Source: Deltaproteobacteria bacterium
GTDB lineage: Bacteria > Desulfobacterota > Desulfobacteria > Desulfobacterales > QNYZ01
Assembly: GCA_003973265.1 (NCBI GenBank)
Contig: QNYZ01000042.1
Span: 1-64,000 of the forward strand
DNA: 64,000 nucleotides
Reading direction: 5' to 3'
Positions 52,225 to 61,148 of the stretch are shown in pieces. The notes under the pieces were generated by a model, which did not search any database, was not told the DNA's origin, and saw nothing but the letters and a program-made list of their open reading frames with translations. The translations under genes were made by a program, and so were the position numbers. How positions within the stretch are numbered: the first letter of the stretch is position 1; each line of letters begins with the position of its first letter.

Positions 52225-54315
52225 TATAAGGTCTAAGGCATCTCTTGCCGTTTTTGCAATGACAGGAAATATCTTTTCCAGCTTTGATATCTGCCTTAAA
52301 TTATCACCGGTTCTTAAGATCAGGCGCGCAAAGTCTCCTTCTGCAAAATCCGACCGGGTGACCAGGTTTTCCCAGGGTTCATCATGGGCCCATAAAAAGA
52401 TCAGCAGGCTGGGTTGAATAAATAAATTGGGTGCGTCAAATCCTTTTTTCAGCATATCAACGGCAAAAGGTCTCAATCCTTTCCTGGCATCCAAAAAGAC
52501 CTGCTTTAATATTTTGGGCAGGGACGGATTGTATAAGGGGTCATCTGTAAATTCTTTTTCATTGACGAATGCGCCGATAATCGCGGCCAGCAATGCCGGA
52601 TCGGTCCGGGGTAAAAAATTTTTCCGGATACCTTGCGCGACGAGAAGGGGTGAATCGATTCTCAGCTTTGATGCCCAGAGGCCATCCTCGGTCAGTTTAC
52701 CGTTTTCGGTAACAAAATTTTCGGCGGCCAGAAGGTCCATGTGATCTAAAAAATCATTCCAGAGATTTTCAAGATCCGGGCCATATTTCCTTCTTGCCCT
52801 TTTTCCGCGATTCTTCCCGGATACCGCCTGGTAGGAGGCAAACGATTTTTCAAGAAGCATTTTTACCTGATCCGGGGTATGGGAGAGCAGCAGGTTCAGC
52901 ACCATGGAAAAATTAATATGTATCTGGCTTTCGATATCAAGGGCTGGCGCGCGGATCAATTTTGCCACGTGGGTTAAATCCATAAATTTTCCGGGCAATA
53001 TGATGGCGAACCCGATATGATCCATCCCTCTTCTACCGGCCCGGCCAGACATCTGGGAAAACTCGCTGGGGGTTAACGGCATAAATTCAACCCCGTTAAA
53101 CCGGTCGGAATTTAAAATGACCACGGATCGTGCCGGAAAATTAACACCTGCCGCCACGGTGGAGGTTGCAAACATGGCATCCAGCAACCCCTCGGCCATC
53201 AGTGTTTCCACCACTACTTTCCATGCGGGAAGATGACCACTGTGATGGGATGCGGTAGCCGTAAGTTCTAGGGTTTGTCGCTGATTGTGATTTTCAAGAT
53301 GCGGGTTCCCTGAAACCAGCGCATTGATCTTGTTGAGCAGGGACTTTTTTCTATCCGGATCTCTGGATAATATTTCTGAATTGCAAAGCTTTATTGCGCG
53401 GTCACATTCTGCTCTTGATTTTAAAAAAAATATGGCCGGCAGTAAATGGTATCTGTCCAGAATATTTAAAATATCAGAAAATGGGGGTAGTTTTCCGACC
53501 GGCGCCATTCTCGGTTTTTTTCTGGTTTTATCAAATCGAAACACTTTTTTATGGAGCATCTGTTTTTTAGCTGAGCCCCGTTTTTCCATCAACGGGAAAA
53601 GCGTTCCGGACGGGTGCATAAAAAGGGGGAAAAGGGGAACCGGCCGGTTATGTTCTTCGATGACGTAACATCTTTTCCCCCGGATGGATTCCAGCCATTT
53701 TGCAATTTGAAACGGATTTCCAATGGTTGCGGACAGTAAAAGCAACGGAATCCGAACCGGCAGATAGATCATGATCTCTTCCCAGACAACCCCTCTCTCC
53801 TCGTCTCCCAGGAAATGGGCTTCATCCAGAATTATCAGGTCGCAGGTTAAATTATCACCGGTATGCATGGCATCGTAAAGCTGGTTTCTTAAAATTTCCG
53901 TCGTGCCGATGATAATGGCGGCACCAGGATTCTCTTTGATATCACCGGTGAGGATACCCACATTTTCTTTGCCAAACAGTGTTGAAAACCGGGCATGGAT
54001 GGAATTGGTCAACGCCTTTAAGGGCGTTGCATACCAGACCTTTCCTTTTTCCTGCATCACTTTTTGAGCGATCTGTTCAGCAATCCAGGTCTTTCCACTG
54101 CCCGTGGGAGCGGTGACCAGGCAATCAGACTTATTTATGGCTTCAATCGCCTGAATTTGAAAGGGGTCCGGCTTAAACCTGGTTTTTTCCGGGATTCCTA
54201 TTTTTTCAAATACCGGTTTTAAAGACGCGTCAGCGCCCGGCTTCATCTGTGTTATGGCCTGGTAATTTCTTGATCTTTTATAGGGTCTTTTTGAACGATA
54301 AAATCTTTTTTTCAT
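52192..54315 (-). CDS. Ski2-like DEAD/DEAH-box helicase
   Basis: 707 residues, superfamily 2. A basic N-terminus (RYRSKRPYKRSR-like) precedes the helicase core: Walker A TAPTGSGKT (68-76), motif II ILDEAHFLGDEERG, motif III SATIGN, motif VI QMSGRAGRRGMDHIG. The C-terminal 200 residues are helical. Ski2-like proteins unwind RNA or DNA, and bacterial members have little-studied roles. It stands alone, converging on island debris at its 3' end. Confidence 0.88.
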   Translation of the reverse strand: MKKRFYRSKRPYKRSRNYQAITQMKPGADASLKPVFEKIGIPEKTRFKPDPFQIQAIEAINKSDCLVTAPTGSGKTWIAEQIAQKVMQEKGKVWYATPLKALTNSIHARFSTLFGKENVGILTGDIKENPGAAIIIGTTEILRNQLYDAMHTGDNLTCDLIILDEAHFLGDEERGVVWEEIMIYLPVRIPLLLLSATIGNPFQIAKWLESIRGKRCYVIEEHNRPVPLFPLFMHPSGTLFPLMEKRGSAKKQMLHKKVFRFDKTRKKPRMAPVGKLPPFSDILNILDRYHLLPAIFFLKSRAECDRAIKLCNSEILSRDPDRKKSLLNKINALVSGNPHLENHNQRQTLELTATASHHSGHLPAWKVVVETLMAEGLLDAMFATSTVAAGVNFPARSVVILNSDRFNGVEFMPLTPSEFSQMSGRAGRRGMDHIGFAIILPGKFMDLTHVAKLIRAPALDIESQIHINFSMVLNLLLSHTPDQVKMLLEKSFASYQAVSGKNRGKRARRKYGPDLENLWNDFLDHMDLLAAENFVTENGKLTEDGLWASKLRIDSPLLVAQGIRKNFLPRTDPALLAAIIGAFVNEKEFTDDPLYNPSLPKILKQVFLDARKGLRPFAVDMLKKGFDAPNLFIQPSLLIFLWAHDEPWENLVTRSDFAEGDFARLILRTGDNLRQISKLEKIFPVIAKTARDALDLILKEPVVTFYH

Positions 54316-54915
54316 GGCTGTATTTCGCCCTTTTTAAAATTCGGTCCAACAGCAATATCCATTTTTCGACGTTCCGGCAGTGTGCGGCGATTCCATCCGG
54401 GTGGATAACAGCGACGTGGGCCGGGGGGTAGAAACCCTGCAGGCGCAGATACACGTAAACAAATTTTAATCTGGAATCACTTTTTTTTAAAACTGTTTTT
54501 TGCCCTCAATCCCTTCTTTAAGAGCGGTTTTACCGGTATTTTCACGATTAAAAACTTATATTTTCAGCCATGTTAGCGGAAATCGCATTTTTTATATACT
54601 GTTTTTTAAAAATTAGTATTTACATCCGTTGCCTGAAAATAATTGGCTTTAAAAAAAACCCCCACGCCCAACACAACCTGCACGGCTCAACAAATCTGCG
54701 CAGCAACATGACGTGCCGGGTATCGTAGCATCGGGCGACACGACGCTGAATATATCTGAGCGTTGGCCATACGCCACGGCTTTGACCGAAAACAGGAGGT
54801 GTTTTGGAGACAGGGAGGGAAAAGGGGACAGACAGATAATCGTTGACACCTAATTTTATCAGCGCCATAAATTAACCTGGCTGAATATCTGAAATAATAT
54901 CATGCGAGGGACAAA
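54316..54915. other. Intergenic region before the transposase gene
   Basis: About 600 bases, AT-rich in the first half with T-runs near 54480-54610. The second half has a purine-rich stretch (GGGAGGGAAAAGGGGACAGA, about 54811-54830) then AATCGTTGACACC, of the kind often seen beside REP-associated transposases. Open frames on the minus strand (54620-54868) have no protein-like character. It should carry the helicase promoter on the minus strand. Confidence 0.4.
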
Positions 54916-55821
54916 ATGCCCCGAATCGCCCGAATGATAAACCCGGACGAGAAAACCGTCTATCACCTGGTCTGCCGGACCGCACTATCGGGATTTCCTT
55001 TCCAGGATGCTGAAAAGGATGAATTTATTAAGATACTATCGAAATACAGCCGGATCTATTTTACCGACATGATCGGGTTCTGCGTGATGGGTGATCATTT
55101 TCACCTGCTCGTCCGGATGATTCCAGAGCGGTACTTTTCTGATCGGGAGGTCAAAAAGCGGTATCACCGGCTTTATGGAGATAAATCCCCCTTGCCGGTG
55201 GATGATAAAGATTCGGATGACGGAAAAAGGAAAGGGTATCCGTTTTTCCGCGAGAAGTGGTCGAGCCTGGGGAAATTCATGCAGGAGATCCAGCAGACCT
55301 TTTCCCACCATTACAACCGGCAGCACAACCGCCGCGGAACCTTGTGGGGTGCCCGGTTTAAAAGCGTGATCGTGGAAGACGGTCATACGCTGCTCAACTG
55401 CCTGGCCTATATTGACCTAAACCCCGTTCGGGCCGGGATTGCCGCTACCCCCGGGGATTACCGCTGGAATACCCTGGGCACCCATATCCGGACGAAAGGC
55501 CGCGCCGGTTTTTTATCCCTCGATTTCGGATTGAAAGAACTCAACAGCCTAAATAATAAAGAAAAAATCGCGTGGTACCGGCGGTTTGTCGGTGAAAAAG
55601 CAGCCGGCGTGCCGGGCGACGTATCACCACCCGGCCTGCCCGACCGGTTTACCCGTCGGACGCGCTATTTCAGCGATTCGGGTATTCTCGGATCACGGGA
55701 ATTCGTCGCCGCTAATTATCAGCGGCACAAACACCTGTTTCAGTCCCGGAACAAAAAAATCCCCAAAAGGATACGGGGGCTTTCCGATATTTATTCGATG
55801 AAACGGTTGGCGGAACCCTGA
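54916..55821 (+). CDS. REP-associated tyrosine transposase (Y1, RAYT)
   Basis: 301 residues of the IS200/IS605-type Y1 superfamily. The HUH metal motif is in FCVMGDHFHLLVRM (H61, H63), and the nucleophile is probably Y133 in FSHHYNRQHNRRGTLW, followed by FKSVIVEDGHTLLNCLAYID and LNPVRAG. Single-copy RAYTs are thought to spread REP palindromes rather than move themselves. No second copy or obvious REP hairpin array is in the window. A low-GC leader precedes it. Confidence 0.9.
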   Translation: MPRIARMINPDEKTVYHLVCRTALSGFPFQDAEKDEFIKILSKYSRIYFTDMIGFCVMGDHFHLLVRMIPERYFSDREVKKRYHRLYGDKSPLPVDDKDSDDGKRKGYPFFREKWSSLGKFMQEIQQTFSHHYNRQHNRRGTLWGARFKSVIVEDGHTLLNCLAYIDLNPVRAGIAATPGDYRWNTLGTHIRTKGRAGFLSLDFGLKELNSLNNKEKIAWYRRFVGEKAAGVPGDVSPPGLPDRFTRRTRYFSDSGILGSREFVAANYQRHKHLFQSRNKKIPKRIRGLSDIYSMKRLAEP

Positions 55822-56025
55822 CCCTTTCCGTTTTACCGGTGATTCTGGCGCATTCACACCAGGTAAATACTAGGCGGATCTCTCTATCGGCCGGGTGAAT
55901 CATGACAGGGCCATTGCACGGACGGTGTTAACCGGTTATATAACGGGCACTCATCATATTACGGGCGGCCGGGGCTTTTTTTTAAAAATCATCCATTGCC
56001 GGCTGAAAGGACGATTTTATATAAC

Positions 56026-56754
56026 ATGCCGAAAAAACAATCGAACAAAACCGCGCCGTCCGAAGCGGCAGTGACCGGAAAATCAGCCCGCACCCCCCGG
56101 GTCCCGTTCAATATCGATCGGTTTGTCGATACATTGAAAACGCACTACCACAACTGGGATGCACCGGTGATTACCCTGATCGCCAGTCACGGAGGGAGCC
56201 CGTTTGAAATCCTCGTTTCCACCATTCTTTCCCTGCGCACCAAGGACGAAGTCACGGCCAAGGCAGCCAAACGGATATTATCAAAGGCCGACACCCCGGC
56301 CAAACTCTGGACGCTTGACGAAAAAGCCATTGAAAAGCTGATCTATCCTGTTGGGTTTTACCCGACCAAGGCCAGGCAATTGCGACGGATCAGCCAGATT
56401 TTACTCGAAAAATTCGACGGACGGGTACCGGACCGCATGGACGATCTTCTCGCACTGCCCGGCGTGGGCCGCAAAACAGCCAATCTCGTATTGGCCGAGG
56501 GGTTTGGCCAGGCGGCGATCTGCGTAGATACCCACGTACACCGCATCAGCAACCGTATCGGCTATGTTTCCACCCGGACACCGGAAAAAACCGAATTCGC
56601 CCTGCGCGACCAACTTCCGCCCCGGCACTGGAATATCTACAACGAATTACTCGTCGCTTTCGGCCAGGTGCTCTGCCGCCCCATTTCTCCCTGGTGCAGC
56701 CGGTGCCCGGTGGCGGACATGTGCCCTCAAATCGACGTTAAAAAAACCCGCTAA
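56026..56754 (+). CDS. nth: Endonuclease III, DNA glycosylase/AP lyase
   Basis: Removes oxidised pyrimidines in base-excision repair. 242 residues from ATG 56026. Helix-hairpin-helix LLALPGVGRKTANLVL with catalytic lysine K150, catalytic D168 (CVDTHVHR), and the [4Fe-4S] loop C217-x6-C224-x2-C227-x5-C233. An N-terminal extension of about 25 residues rich in K/S/A precedes the core (VPFNIDRFVDTLKTHY). A longer start at TTG 55996 is possible. Stands alone, converging with the phosphorelay genes. Confidence 0.93.
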   Translation: MPKKQSNKTAPSEAAVTGKSARTPRVPFNIDRFVDTLKTHYHNWDAPVITLIASHGGSPFEILVSTILSLRTKDEVTAKAAKRILSKADTPAKLWTLDEKAIEKLIYPVGFYPTKARQLRRISQILLEKFDGRVPDRMDDLLALPGVGRKTANLVLAEGFGQAAICVDTHVHRISNRIGYVSTRTPEKTEFALRDQLPPRHWNIYNELLVAFGQVLCRPISPWCSRCPVADMCPQIDVKKTR

Positions 56755-56829
56755 CGTCTCCCTGCGCGAAAATATTGACAAAAACCGGCACGGGGTATCC
56801 TTTCCCCTGGCCCTCTGAATCCCGGCCCC

Positions 56830-57189
56830 CTACTGCATCGGTTTTTTAATCAAGTTCGTCAACCGCTCGAGATCCATCGGTTTTTCCACCACGCCGATGG
56901 CCCCCATGGCCAGGGCCTCTTTTTCCTTTTCCGGTGTGGCGTAGGCCGTTTGCAGAATTATCCGCAGGTCGGGACGCGTTTCCCGGATTATTTTAATGGC
57001 CTGTAATCCATCGATTCCCGGAAGCATGAAATCGATGATGATGACATCAAACGGCTCCTGTTCAATCAAAGCAAAAGCCGCATCAGCCGTCTGGGCCGAC
57101 GCCACCGTCATCCCGCGCATCTTCATCCGCTCGGCCAGGATCTCAAGCAGGTCTTCATCATCATCGACGATCAGTATTTTTTCCGCCAT
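56830..57189 (-). CDS. Single-domain response regulator (CheY-like)
   Basis: 119 residues, receiver domain only. Acidic pocket DDDED (9-13), phospho-acceptor D53 (IIIDFMLPG), then conserved T/A and K of the signalling face in QTAYATPEKEKE and VEKPMDL. No output domain, so it acts by binding or phosphotransfer. Twelve bases from the ChpT-like gene and last in a set of four signalling genes on the minus strand. Confidence 0.92.
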   Translation of the reverse strand: MAEKILIVDDDEDLLEILAERMKMRGMTVASAQTADAAFALIEQEPFDVIIIDFMLPGIDGLQAIKIIRETRPDLRIILQTAYATPEKEKEALAMGAIGVVEKPMDLERLTNLIKKPMQ

Positions 57190-57201
57190 GCCGCTTTCCG
57201 T

Positions 57202-57885
57202 TCATCTCTGTTGCACGGATAATTCCAGGGGTAACCGAATCGACACGGTACCCCGGTCCGGGTCGATTGCCAGGTTGGCGTGTAATATTTCGGATAATTT
57301 TTTCCGGGTCTGTTCCACCCGGATATCCGCCGGCCCGTTGATGGCGCCGGATCGTCCGAAAATAATTCTGGCGCCCGTTGTCGTTGATTCAATGACAATC
57401 TCAACCGTATCGGCAGACCCGTCCGTATGAATCGCCCGGTCGATGCAGATCCAGATCAGCTGCTGGAGAGCAAACGGATCGGTTTTTATCGTTACCGGTG
57501 TTTCGGGCGGTGTGATGGAGAGCGAGACTGATTTAAGGTCGGCCTTGCGGGCCGCCAGAAAGCAGACGGTTTCAACCATCCGGGACAGATCAACCGTGTC
57601 AATCGGATGATCCATACTGTGACCCACCTGGTTCAACCGCTTGACCATTTTGTCAGCCCGTCGTACCTGGTGCTGAATCTTGCCGGCAATTCGGCCTATT
57701 TTATCCGGATCAAGCGGATGGCCGCTGGTGGCCATCTGGGCGAGGTCTTCCAGCAGCCCCGCGTTTTCATTGATAATCGCCAGCACATTTTTTATATCGT
57801 GAGAAAACAGGGTGGTCATCTCACCCAGAAAACGAATATCTGTTTTGCCCGAATCCTCACCCGAATCACCCGCAGGATCGATCAT
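57202..57885 (-). CDS. Histidine-kinase-like protein without ATP-binding motifs, probable phosphotransferase (ChpT-like)
   Basis: 227 residues. Dimerisation helix with H29 in LFSHDIKNVLAIINENAGLL, closely resembling the adjoining kinase's H-box region. The following domain has the kinase ATPase outline (DPFALQQLIWICIDRAIH) but the N-box asparagine and the G1/G2 glycine motifs are absent. This is what defines ChpT-type phosphotransferases, which pass phosphate between receivers. GGAG precedes the ATG, which directly follows the kinase stop. The role in a relay is inferred from missing motifs and gene order. Confidence 0.75.
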   Translation of the reverse strand: MIDPAGDSGEDSGKTDIRFLGEMTTLFSHDIKNVLAIINENAGLLEDLAQMATSGHPLDPDKIGRIAGKIQHQVRRADKMVKRLNQVGHSMDHPIDTVDLSRMVETVCFLAARKADLKSVSLSITPPETPVTIKTDPFALQQLIWICIDRAIHTDGSADTVEIVIESTTTGARIIFGRSGAINGPADIRVEQTRKKLSEILHANLAIDPDRGTVSIRLPLELSVQQR

Positions 57886-59652
57886 TTATCCATCTCCTCT
57901 ACTGTCTGCGCCGTCACCTTTCCCCTCTTTTGTTTCCATATGAACCGGCAGGTCGATGATAAAACGGGCGCCCTGGTTCTTTGCACTTTCAACCCGGATA
58001 TGCCCGCCGATCCGGTTCACCAGCCCGTAGGTGACAGACAAGCCCAAACCGGTCCCGCCCGTCTTGCTGGCGGCCGAGAAAAACGGCTCGAAAACCCGCT
58101 TTAAGTCTTCTTCGGCAAGCCCCTGGCCCGTATCCGTGAGGGTAATTGAGAAACGGCCGTTGGCCGGGGGGGTTACGGTGATATCAAGCTGCCCGCCGTC
58201 TTCCATGGCAGCAAAGGCATTGTTGATGATGTTTAAAAAAATCTGCTGGAGACTGTTTCGGTCGCTTTCGATCTGAGGAAAGTTTTCCGGTACATCGATT
58301 TTCACGTCGATACCTAAATGTTCGGCTTCTTTTTGCATGAAAGCGACCAGATCGTAGATCAGTTTGCCAAGGTCGAGCCGTTCCGGCCGAATATCCTCGT
58401 ACCGGCCGAAATTGATCAGCCGCCGGGTAATATTTCCCACCCGCCGGGTCGACGTGATGATATCATCGGCCAGGCCAACCATCTTTTCATGAAACGGGTC
58501 CGTTGGGTTCTGGACGAGCAGATCCCTGATCAGTCCGATTTTCTCGTTGATGATGGCCATCGGGTTGTTCACCTCGTGCCCGACGCCGGCGGACAGCCGC
58601 CCCAGAGATGCCATCTTGTTGGCGTACTCCACCTTGTGCAGCTCCATGATCCGTTTCTGGTCCGCCGCGTGAATCCGGTTGACCAGGTAGGTGGCCATGC
58701 CCAGCACCATCAACAGGATGGCGGCCACGCTGATACCCAGGAAAAAGAAAAATTTGATTTTGAGCTGTCTCCAGCCTTTCATCTGTTCTTCTCTGTTACT
58801 GACCGTCATGACCATTAAAGAGGTATTGGGAATACCGGCAACGCCGACAATCAGCCGCGTTCCGTTTTTATCTTTGGCACTGAAAACCCGTGGATGCGTG
58901 GAAAAAGCAGGCACATCCAAGGGTATCCGGCCGGAAGGCGGACCGTAATACCGGGAGTGGGTTTGCAGAAAGCCGGCCTTATTGATGATGAACGTGTCCC
59001 CTTTCCGGCTGACATCCAGCGAGGTAATCAGATCTTCAAATGGCTTGATGTCCACCGTTGCCCGGATAATATAATATTGTTCCGGGGAAGGGTGGCTGCG
59101 TATCGCCATGACCAGGTGCCGGCCAGAGAGGCCCTCTCCGGCCAGATCCCCGATATAAAAGCCCCGCTCAACCACCTGGTTAAAACACGGTGATTTGCAA
59201 AAGTTGCGCTGTCCGGGGGGGTGGGGACCCGCATAAGAAAGAAGTGCACCGTCGGCACTGACCACGCTCAGGTCAACAAATCCCCCCACACCCGTCTGGA
59301 GGTTTTTCAATATCCCGGACAAACGATCCTTTTCAAGTAATTCCGGGAGAGAATTATCCTGTAAAACAAACGCCAATACCGACCGACGCTCGGATAAAAA
59401 GAAAGAAACCGCCCGCCATATTCCGGAAATCATCTGGTGAGTCTGGACCATTGCCGTAGTGCGAATATTTTCACGGGTCATGCGGTAATTCACCACACTC
59501 AGAACAAACAGCGGTGCCAGGGCGACAATCGTCGTCAGGATGACGGTTCGCCACCACTTCCTCCGGAAACTGAAGAGGCTCTGGTGAGATCCGGCAGTCA
59601 CATCTTGATAATTCCAGAACTTTGGCCGCAGTGCGTCAATGATCGACATCAT
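57886..59652 (-). CDS. Membrane sensor histidine kinase with periplasmic Cache-type domain
   Basis: 588 residues. Transmembrane helix 1 (about 34-54), a periplasmic sensor of about 230 residues with Cache features (PPGQRNFCKSPCFNQVVERG, DTFIINKAGFLQTHSRYYGP), transmembrane helix 2 (FFFFLGISVAAILLMVLGMA, about 302-322), then the kinase: GVGHEVNNPMAIINEKIGL, LQQIFLNIINNAFAAM, DTGQGLAEED, GGTGLGLSVTYGLVNRIGG. Intact and likely active. First enzyme of the relay, upstream of the ChpT-like and CheY-like proteins. Confidence 0.9.
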   Translation of the reverse strand: MMSIIDALRPKFWNYQDVTAGSHQSLFSFRRKWWRTVILTTIVALAPLFVLSVVNYRMTRENIRTTAMVQTHQMISGIWRAVSFFLSERRSVLAFVLQDNSLPELLEKDRLSGILKNLQTGVGGFVDLSVVSADGALLSYAGPHPPGQRNFCKSPCFNQVVERGFYIGDLAGEGLSGRHLVMAIRSHPSPEQYYIIRATVDIKPFEDLITSLDVSRKGDTFIINKAGFLQTHSRYYGPPSGRIPLDVPAFSTHPRVFSAKDKNGTRLIVGVAGIPNTSLMVMTVSNREEQMKGWRQLKIKFFFFLGISVAAILLMVLGMATYLVNRIHAADQKRIMELHKVEYANKMASLGRLSAGVGHEVNNPMAIINEKIGLIRDLLVQNPTDPFHEKMVGLADDIITSTRRVGNITRRLINFGRYEDIRPERLDLGKLIYDLVAFMQKEAEHLGIDVKIDVPENFPQIESDRNSLQQIFLNIINNAFAAMEDGGQLDITVTPPANGRFSITLTDTGQGLAEEDLKRVFEPFFSAASKTGGTGLGLSVTYGLVNRIGGHIRVESAKNQGARFIIDLPVHMETKEGKGDGADSRGDG

Positions 59653-59695
59653 GATAAATCCATATTGGAAATCTGCCGGGTGTCGTAAGGGTAAG

Positions 59696-60934
59696 TCATG
59701 GCATTTTCGGCCCGGACGCCTGTTCGAGGGCCTGGATTTTCCGGTGGGCCTGATGAATCATTTTGTTTAATTCCTCGATCTCCACGGGTTTTTGCAGATA
59801 CGCAAACGCGCCCATGTTCAGGCAGGTTTCCCTGTCTGCATCCGACCCGTGCCCGGTCAAGACAACCACTTCGATTTCCGACCAGGTGCGTTTTACTTTT
59901 TTTAACAATTCCATTCCGCTGATATCAGGCATTTTCAGGTCAATCACCATCACCTCGGGGGGATCCCTTTCGATCAGAGAAAGGGCTTCCCGGCCATTGG
60001 GAGCCACGGCCGCACCGACATCCCGAATCATTAATCGTTCGGAAAGGGTTTGGGCAAATTCACGCTCATCATCAACCAGCAGGACCCTTGATGGTGACCC
60101 AAAATCGTGCTTCCGATAAACCTGGGACTTGTGAAAATTCTTTCCCGCCTCAACAGCCACCGACTTCACACCGTCTATCTTTTCGACCGTCGCCCTTAAT
60201 TCATCTTCCAATTGTTTGATCATCAATACATGCCGGTTGATAACCAGGGTGACGTCTCCGCTAGTAGCCGATACGTCCACGTGATGGCCCTCCCCGAACA
60301 GGGCGGTTTCAACCCGCGCCGCCAGCCGGAAGTCTTCAACCGCCTGTCTTGATTCCGGTGACGGTTGAAAAAGTGGCTGGGCCGCATGTTGCATAATGGT
60401 TTTGGCCGCTTCGGATGGCGATTGCCTGTCCATGTAAATGGCCGTGTCAAAAAAAGACGGGTCAATGGGATCTTTACTGCCAGTGAGCGTGTGCGTCCAT
60501 GCCGCGCGATGCCTGTCGTCCCTGTTGATAATGACCGCGGCCTCTTTTTCCGGAATGGCATACTTTTCAACGGCCGCCCGGGTTTTATACGAGATATCGG
60601 CAACCAGGCACGTTCTGAATGTGTGTGATACCGCTTTGGGAATCAATAATCCGGTATACCCCGGGATCACCAGGGAATCGCCGGTAAGCCTGTTTGAAAG
60701 GACCTGTTTCATGTGAGCAATCGCGATTTCCTTTTCCATCGTAAACTTATTGAATACCGATGTACTGTCGGAAAACGCTTTCCAGATTTGGCTTTCAGGC
60801 TTACCCGACAGCCGGGCCGCCTCGCCAACCACCGCTGCATCATCCAAAAGCGTTAACCCGGTGGCCGCCACAAGGGCTTTTGCAACTTCATCTTCCAGGC
60901 AAAATCTGCCACCTGACAATACGATGATTGCCAT
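59696..60934 (-). CDS. Fusion of cytidylate-kinase-like domain, BON-like domain and response-regulator receiver
   Basis: 412 residues. Residues 1-195 resemble the cytidylate-kinase-like family (IIVLSGGRFCLEDEVAKAL, IPGYTGLLIPKAVSHTFRTC, SYKTRAAVEKYAIPEKEA, IINRDDRHRAAW), but the usual P-loop GKST is missing. Residues about 203-270 look like a BON domain (VETALFGEGHHVDVSATSGD, IDGVKSVAVEAG). Residues 285-400 are a full receiver with DDE, phospho-acceptor D in VIDLKMPDISG and VVLTGHG. The enzyme part may be a sensor rather than a kinase. Clustered with the relay genes, 43 bases upstream of the kinase. Confidence 0.8.
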   Translation of the reverse strand: MAIIVLSGGRFCLEDEVAKALVAATGLTLLDDAAVVGEAARLSGKPESQIWKAFSDSTSVFNKFTMEKEIAIAHMKQVLSNRLTGDSLVIPGYTGLLIPKAVSHTFRTCLVADISYKTRAAVEKYAIPEKEAAVIINRDDRHRAAWTHTLTGSKDPIDPSFFDTAIYMDRQSPSEAAKTIMQHAAQPLFQPSPESRQAVEDFRLAARVETALFGEGHHVDVSATSGDVTLVINRHVLMIKQLEDELRATVEKIDGVKSVAVEAGKNFHKSQVYRKHDFGSPSRVLLVDDEREFAQTLSERLMIRDVGAAVAPNGREALSLIERDPPEVMVIDLKMPDISGMELLKKVKRTWSEIEVVVLTGHGSDADRETCLNMGAFAYLQKPVEIEELNKMIHQAHRKIQALEQASGPKMP

Positions 60935-61148
60935 ATTTCATATCTCCGCAGACAGCGCGACGCTGTTAAGGCGCGTTGAAAAACAACGATAGACCCCGCC
61001 GGAAAAATGATGTATTTTCTTCAGTATCCACAATCGCTGTCTTTTCTTCTTGAATATATCTTGATGTGTTCTTATATATTCCGAGTGTATGGGTGTTTAT
61101 TTTTAAATTTTACGGGATGATAAGTCAAGAAATAACGGGTATGGCAAA

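Noticed and set aside
54620-54868. 82-codon minus-strand ORF before the transposase
   Set aside because: Composition is not protein-like and it lies in the typical flank of a RAYT gene.
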